The notes under the pieces are model-generated. The model had not been told where the DNA came from, searched no databases, and saw only the letters and a program-made list of their open reading frames with translations. Below are positions 33,281 through 37,104 of a stretch of DNA of 37,104 bases, piece after piece. Source of the DNA: an uncultured Clostridia bacterium (lineage in GTDB: Bacteria > Bacillota > Clostridia > Peptostreptococcales > Anaerovoracaceae); contig CALIBC010000031.1 in NCBI GenBank assembly GCA_938045615.1, positions 1 through 37,104 on the forward strand, read 5' to 3'. Every line of letters starts with the position of its first letter. Within the stretch, counting starts at the first letter, position 1. Both the position numbers and the translations under genes were made by a program.

Positions 33281-34255
33281 AGACGCCGACTTGAGCATGC
33301 GATTCATGACGGAAAATCCTATCCCCTTTTCGGGTAGCGCCGCCGCCAGAATGATATCGTATCCGTCCTTGTCGGCCTGTCTGAGCCTCGCAAAAAAGTC
33401 GTGTGCGGCGGCTTTTTCATCGCCGTCGTATGATATGACGCACACTCTTTCCCCAAGACTCTGCCTTTCGCGCTGTTCCAGATCTATGGCCTCCGCGACT
33501 GCCTCGGGTTCCCCCTGAAAAATAATCATCTCCGCCTCCGGCGCATAGTGCCTGTATTTCATCCCCGGCGCTCTTGGACGAAAATCATCATCCTCAACAA
33601 GCTTTTTATTGAGCGTGGGATCCATCTCAACATTCTTCTTAAGTGACCACTGCACGTTTTCCCTTGTTATGTATCCCGGTCTCAATATGACGGGTGTATC
33701 GGCGGTCAAATCTATAACCGTCGACTCTATCCCGATTTTCGCCGGGTTTCCACAGATTATCGCATCAATTTTTCCCTCAAGATCATCCATAACATGCCGA
33801 AAAGTCGTCGGGCTCGGCTTGCCGGAGAGATTGGCGCTCGGAGCCGCAATAAGGCATCCGCTGAGCTCTATGAGCTGTCTTGCGACCGGATCTTCCGGCA
33901 TCCTGATACCCACCGTTTCCAGATTGCCCGTCGTAACATACGGTATATCACTTCTTTTCTTCACTACCATAGTCATTGGACCGGGCCAGAACTTTTCCAT
34001 CAGCTTTTTCATATCTTTCGTCACATTGTCAGTGACTCTTTCCATATCGTTATTTGACGATATGTGAACTATGGTGGGATTGTCGGAAGGCCTGCCCTTT
34101 GCTTTATAGATCTTTTTCACAGCCTCGGGATTCATTGCATCCGCGCCAAGACCGTAGACTGTTTCCGTAGGAAAAGCCACCAGTCCGCCTCCTGCAATTA
34201 TCTTTGCGGCGATCTCTATATCTTCTTTTTTATCGGTAAGTATCTTCGTATCCAT
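33260..34255 (-). CDS. sua5: L-threonylcarbamoyladenylate synthase (Sua5 type)
   Basis: A 331-residue enzyme making threonylcarbamoyl-AMP for the t6A37 tRNA modification. The YrdC domain (about residues 1-200) shows GGLVAFPTETVYGLG, KGRPSDNPTIVH, IAAPSANLSGKPSPT and STVIDLTAD. The shorter C-terminal Sua5 domain follows, with the APGMKYRHYAPEA linker. The ATG at 34255 overlaps the prfA stop (TGATG), so the two are translationally coupled. Confidence 0.96.
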   Translation of the reverse strand: MDTKILTDKKEDIEIAAKIIAGGGLVAFPTETVYGLGADAMNPEAVKKIYKAKGRPSDNPTIVHISSNNDMERVTDNVTKDMKKLMEKFWPGPMTMVVKKRSDIPYVTTGNLETVGIRMPEDPVARQLIELSGCLIAAPSANLSGKPSPTTFRHVMDDLEGKIDAIICGNPAKIGIESTVIDLTADTPVILRPGYITRENVQWSLKKNVEMDPTLNKKLVEDDDFRPRAPGMKYRHYAPEAEMIIFQGEPEAVAEAIDLEQRERQSLGERVCVISYDGDEKAAAHDFFARLRQADKDGYDIILAAALPEKGIGFSVMNRMLKSASFNIRNV

Positions 34256-35319
34256 CAAAAATCGTTCATCTTTTTCGCCTGATCGTCCGTGGTCAGCGCA
34301 TCTATTATCTCTTCGATTTCACCGTCCAAAATGGTATCCAGTTTGTAAAGGGTTAGTCCTATCCTGTGATCCGTACAGCGCCCCTGTGGGAAATTGTACG
34401 TACGGATTCTCTCGCTTCTGTCGCCCGAACCGACTTGGTCTTTTCGTTCCGCCGCAATCTTGTCGGCCTGCTCACGCTGCATTTTGTCGTAAAGTCTTGC
34501 TTTCAGGACTTTCATCGCCTTTTCTCTGTTTTTTATCTGCGACTTCTCATCCTGACAAGTGACCACAAGACCTGTCGGCACGTGTGTGAGTCTTACCGCC
34601 GAGTCTGTGGTGTTAACGCACTGCCCGCCATTTCCCGAGGCGCGGTAAACATCGACTTTAACATCACCCGGGTCTATGTTTATTTCAACATCGTCAATCT
34701 CGGGCAGTACCGCAACCGTCGCCGCAGAGGTATGTATCCTTCCGGAAGTTTCAGTTTCCGGCACTCGCTGCACGCGATGCACACCGCTCTCATACTTGAG
34801 CCTGGAATATGCCCCACGTCCTTTGATGAGGACTTCCGCCTCCTTGATCCCGCCTATACCGGTTTCATTGACATCCATCAGCTCTATCTTCCAGTGTCTC
34901 CTCTCCGCATATCTCATGTACATGCGCAAAAGATCGGCTCCAAACAGCGCAGCTTCCTCGCCTCCTGTGCCTGCGCGTATCTCGAGGATAACATTTCGCT
35001 CGTCGTTGGGGTCTTTCGGTATCAGCAGTATCTTAAGCTGTGCGGCTATGGTTTCTATGTTGCTTTCCTGCTCGGAAATCTCGACTTTTGCCATGTTGCG
35101 CATCTCTTCGTCGCTCTCGTTTTCCACCATTTCCTTTGCAAAATCCAGTTCTTCCTTTGCATTTTTGTATTCTGTATATTTTTTTACGATGGGTTCCATC
35201 TCGCCCATTTCCTTCATGTGCTTTTGCCAAACACTTTGATTGGAAATAACCGCAGGATCCGCCACAAGTTCGGTTAATTCGTCATATTTGTCGACTACCG
35301 TTTCCAACTTCTCAAACAT
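34255..35319 (-). CDS. prfA: Peptide chain release factor 1
   Basis: A 354-residue factor recognising UAA and UAG. The stop-codon tripeptide region reads VPETETSGRIHTSAATVAV (P-x-T type of RF1), and the catalytic GGQ lies in RASGNGGQCVNTTDSAVRLTH. An N-terminal coiled region (residues 1-100) precedes. AAGGAG stands about 12 bases before the ATG. It heads prfA-sua5; the promoter at 35356 overlaps a dyad. Confidence 0.97.
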   Translation of the reverse strand: MFEKLETVVDKYDELTELVADPAVISNQSVWQKHMKEMGEMEPIVKKYTEYKNAKEELDFAKEMVENESDEEMRNMAKVEISEQESNIETIAAQLKILLIPKDPNDERNVILEIRAGTGGEEAALFGADLLRMYMRYAERRHWKIELMDVNETGIGGIKEAEVLIKGRGAYSRLKYESGVHRVQRVPETETSGRIHTSAATVAVLPEIDDVEINIDPGDVKVDVYRASGNGGQCVNTTDSAVRLTHVPTGLVVTCQDEKSQIKNREKAMKVLKARLYDKMQREQADKIAAERKDQVGSGDRSERIRTYNFPQGRCTDHRIGLTLYKLDTILDGEIEEIIDALTTDDQAKKMNDF

Positions 35320-35355
35320 CGTTTTCGTATGCTCCTTAGCTTTTTTCCGTTAGAT

Positions 35356-35384
35356 ATTTTAGCACAATTTAAACATTGTGTCAC
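35356..35384 (-). promoter_or_regulatory. Promoter of prfA with an internal dyad
   Basis: GTGACA (35384-35379), 17-bp spacer, TAAAAT (35361-35356). The inverted repeat CACAAT-6-ATTGTG (35363-35380) fills the spacer, where a repressor could bind. Confidence 0.6.
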
Positions 35385-35459
35385 GGTTTTTATACAATAC
35401 CCTCATTATTTTATACATTAAAAATATCACCGGTAAAGCCACAAAACACTCTTTCACAA

Positions 35460-35488
35460 GAGGGGCGCCGGCAGTGCCGACGCCCCTC
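35460..35488 (-). terminator. Terminator of the surface-protein gene
   Basis: An 8-bp GC-rich stem (35460-35467 with 35481-35488), one mismatch, then an inner CGGC/GCCG helix. It lies about 130 nt after the stop codon. The T-tract is weak. Confidence 0.55.
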
Positions 35489-35615
35489 GTTGTAAAGAGT
35501 AATTCCATGAAAACCATATCTTGTTTTCTCTTTTGTCAAGCTTTGGGATACGACACATCTTTCCTGTGTAGGGTTGACGGAGCTTCTCCTTTATCGCTTA
35601 TCTTGCTCTCTTCGT

Positions 35616-37104
35616 TTATCTTGCTCTCTTTGCCTTCTTGGCTTTCTTCTTAGGTTCAATCTTCACAAGTCCGAAGTACATCTTCTTAAGGTTGCCCTTG
35701 GTGCTAAAGTATACCTGCTTGGTCTTCTTGTCGAAGCTTGCCTTGTAAAGTCCGCCCTTCTTCAGCAGTTTGAATACCTTCTTGGTTTTCTTGCCCTTTG
35801 CCTTCTTGGCTTTCTTTCCGAGCAGTTTCATCATCTTGAACTTGGTCTTTGCCTTTACCGTGCCAACGGATGCGATTCCGACGTTGTTCAGTTTCGCTAT
35901 CCTCTTGCCCGATACGGTCATGTCAAGCATGTATACCTTTCCCTTGAAGATCTTCTTCTTGAGAGCCTTGGATTTGATGAACTTCTTGCTCTTTGCAGTC
36001 ACCTTGAAGTACGTCTTGGTGTTGCCTGCGTTATACAGAGCTTTGAACTCTTCCGGAGTCATCCTTACGGAGATGTTCTTCACGGTAAGTCCCATGTAGC
36101 TGTACTTGCCCTCTGCCATGTCTTTCTGCTGCTGCGGTGTCAGGGCAATCGTCTTTGAGCTCTTGATGAGCAGTGGACTTCTTCCCGTCTTGTCCGCATT
36201 TGGCGTAGCAGGTTTTACCGCATTCGGCGTGGCAGGTTTCGGCTGCTGCGGTTTCTTGTCATCAGGCTTTGCAGGCTCCGCATTCTTCTTCAGGCTTGCA
36301 ACAAATGTCGTGTCCTTGTCAATGTCAAGGGTCTTGAGTATGTCGGCGCTGTAAAGATCATTGGTTCCTTCAAGCTTCCAGCCTTCAAACGTGTATCCTT
36401 CAACCTTAGGGTTATCAGGTACTTTATCAAGCTTCTTTCCGGTTTCGACTTTCTGTATGTCTACAACCTTTCCGTCTACCGTAAAGAGTACTGCTTTCTG
36501 TCCGGCAGGCACTTTCTCATACCTTGCAACGTATGTTGCATTTTCGGCTATCTTGAGCTTTCCGAGTGCATCCGCCGTGTAGGTGTTACCCTTGCCGTCA
36601 AGCTGCCAGCCGATGAACTTGTGGCCTTCCTTGGCAGGTGCTTCAGGTACATTTGCAAGTGTCTTGCCGCCTTCAACGTACTCGATTTCAAGTATCTTGT
36701 CACCGTCTTTGAAAGTTACCGTGCGTTCGCCTGCTTTCAGTGCTTCGTACCTTGCGGTGATGTCGGTGTCTTCGGTGAACTTGCCCTTGAGGTCTTTGTC
36801 CCAGCCTGTGAACTTGTAGCCGTCCTTAGGCAGTACCTTAGGTCCTTTGAGCTCAACGTCGACGTTCTTCTTCACATAGAAGCTCGTGTCGCCACCTGCG
36901 AACTCTTTACCGTTTTCTCCGAGTTTGAACGTTATCTTTGCGTAGTCTTCCGATGGTTTCGGATCCGTTCCCGGTTCAACGTTCTCAAGCTTCTTGTACT
37001 GCGCCGTTATCGTCGTGTCTTCCGTGAACTTGCCCTTGAGGGCTTTGCTCCAGCCGGTAAACTTGTATCCGTCCGCAGCCTTGACCTTAGGTGCGTTGTC
37101 CTTG
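35616..37104 (-). CDS. InlB-like repeat surface protein, 5' part outside the window
   Basis: At least 496 residues; the frame is open through the right edge, so the start is beyond it and a GTG at 36875 should not be read as the start. The visible part has repeats of the InlB B-repeat/Listeria-Bacteroides type: GYKFTGW, GHKFIGW and GYTFEGW, each followed by an ARYE- or SLKK-like strand. Around 36772 and 37021 two units are nearly identical over 50 bases, 249 bp (83 aa) apart. A Lys/Pro-rich linker (KPATPNAVKPATPN) follows. The last ~180 residues, starting SPLLIKSSKTIALT, are very basic and end KKKAKKAKRAR. There is no LPxTG, membrane or SLH anchor. This is consistent with an exported protein that binds the wall by charge, but neither signal peptide nor export is visible here. 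Confidence 0.85.
   Translation of the reverse strand, partial: KDNAPKVKAADGYKFTGWSKALKGKFTEDTTITAQYKKLENVEPGTDPKPSEDYAKITFKLGENGKEFAGGDTSFYVKKNVDVELKGPKVLPKDGYKFTGWDKDLKGKFTEDTDITARYEALKAGERTVTFKDGDKILEIEYVEGGKTLANVPEAPAKEGHKFIGWQLDGKGNTYTADALGKLKIAENATYVARYEKVPAGQKAVLFTVDGKVVDIQKVETGKKLDKVPDNPKVEGYTFEGWKLEGTNDLYSADILKTLDIDKDTTFVASLKKNAEPAKPDDKKPQQPKPATPNAVKPATPNADKTGRSPLLIKSSKTIALTPQQQKDMAEGKYSYMGLTVKNISVRMTPEEFKALYNAGNTKTYFKVTAKSKKFIKSKALKKKIFKGKVYMLDMTVSGKRIAKLNNVGIASVGTVKAKTKFKMMKLLGKKAKKAKGKKTKKVFKLLKKGGLYKASFDKKTKQVYFSTKGNLKKMYFGLVKIEPKKKAKKAKRAR

Noticed and set aside
35363..35380. Rex redox repressor site in the prfA promoter
   Set aside because: Rex sites are TTGT...ACAA; here the half-sites are in the opposite order (ACAAT...ATTGT).
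36873..36875. Start of the surface protein at a GTG near 36875
   Set aside because: The reading frame stays open with clear repeat homology up to the window edge, so the GTG is an internal valine codon.

Overview
The window reads as a chromosomal segment of a low-to-mid GC, probably anaerobic, Gram-positive bacterium of the Clostridia. This rests on strong AGGAGG-type ribosome sites, TTGACA/TATAAT promoters with 17-bp spacers, an arginine deiminase operon, a lipoprotein-type amino acid ABC importer, an AtoE-type fatty acid carrier, rhodanese/CoA-disulfide reductase genes and an InlB-like repeat surface protein. The exact family is inference; a Family XIII / Peptostreptococcales-like organism would fit. 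No transposase, phage gene, CRISPR array or rRNA was seen.

Layout. 1-5353: leftward arcB-arcA-arcC operon closed by a large terminator, then atoE with its own consensus promoter, and a further strong promoter leaving the window at the left edge. 5620-10771: leftward regulator and transport block with a MocR-type regulator whose PLP lysine is replaced by leucine, a dynamin-like GTPase followed by a TetR regulator, and a YjiH-family membrane protein. 10987-14254: rightward small membrane protein, small secreted protein, TetR regulator and PutP sodium/proline symporter. 14465-16617: leftward CoA-disulfide reductase-rhodanese fusion and a stand-alone rhodanese. 16867-19418: leftward amino acid ABC importer. 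It is divergent from a rightward operon (19750-22554) of an aminotransferase, an ornithine cyclodeaminase family protein and a second aminotransferase that has lost its N-terminus and an internal block. 22824-28311: leftward HD hydrolase (RSH-like), tRNA-Lys(CTT), TIM-barrel protein, two-component system, HAD phosphatase and YfcE-like phosphodiesterase. 28499-35319: housekeeping genes rplM-rpsI, a TetR regulator, tyrS, upp, rpiB, sua5 and prfA. 35616-37104: the C-terminal part of a large repeat-containing surface protein running off the right edge.

How it fits together. Arginine deiminase, ornithine carbamoyltransferase and carbamate kinase give ATP, ammonia and ornithine. An ornithine cyclodeaminase family enzyme, a proline symporter and a polar amino acid importer lie within 20 kb. 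Arginine/ornithine/proline fermentation is therefore a reasonable overall theme, although no ArcD antiporter is present.

The most unusual signals are the lysine-less MocR regulator with a triple 20-bp repeat upstream, the twice-deleted but still open aminotransferase, mutually exclusive helices in the rplM leader, a possible attenuator before the aminotransferase operon, and a recurring class of short (19-27 bp) intergenic tandem repeats.
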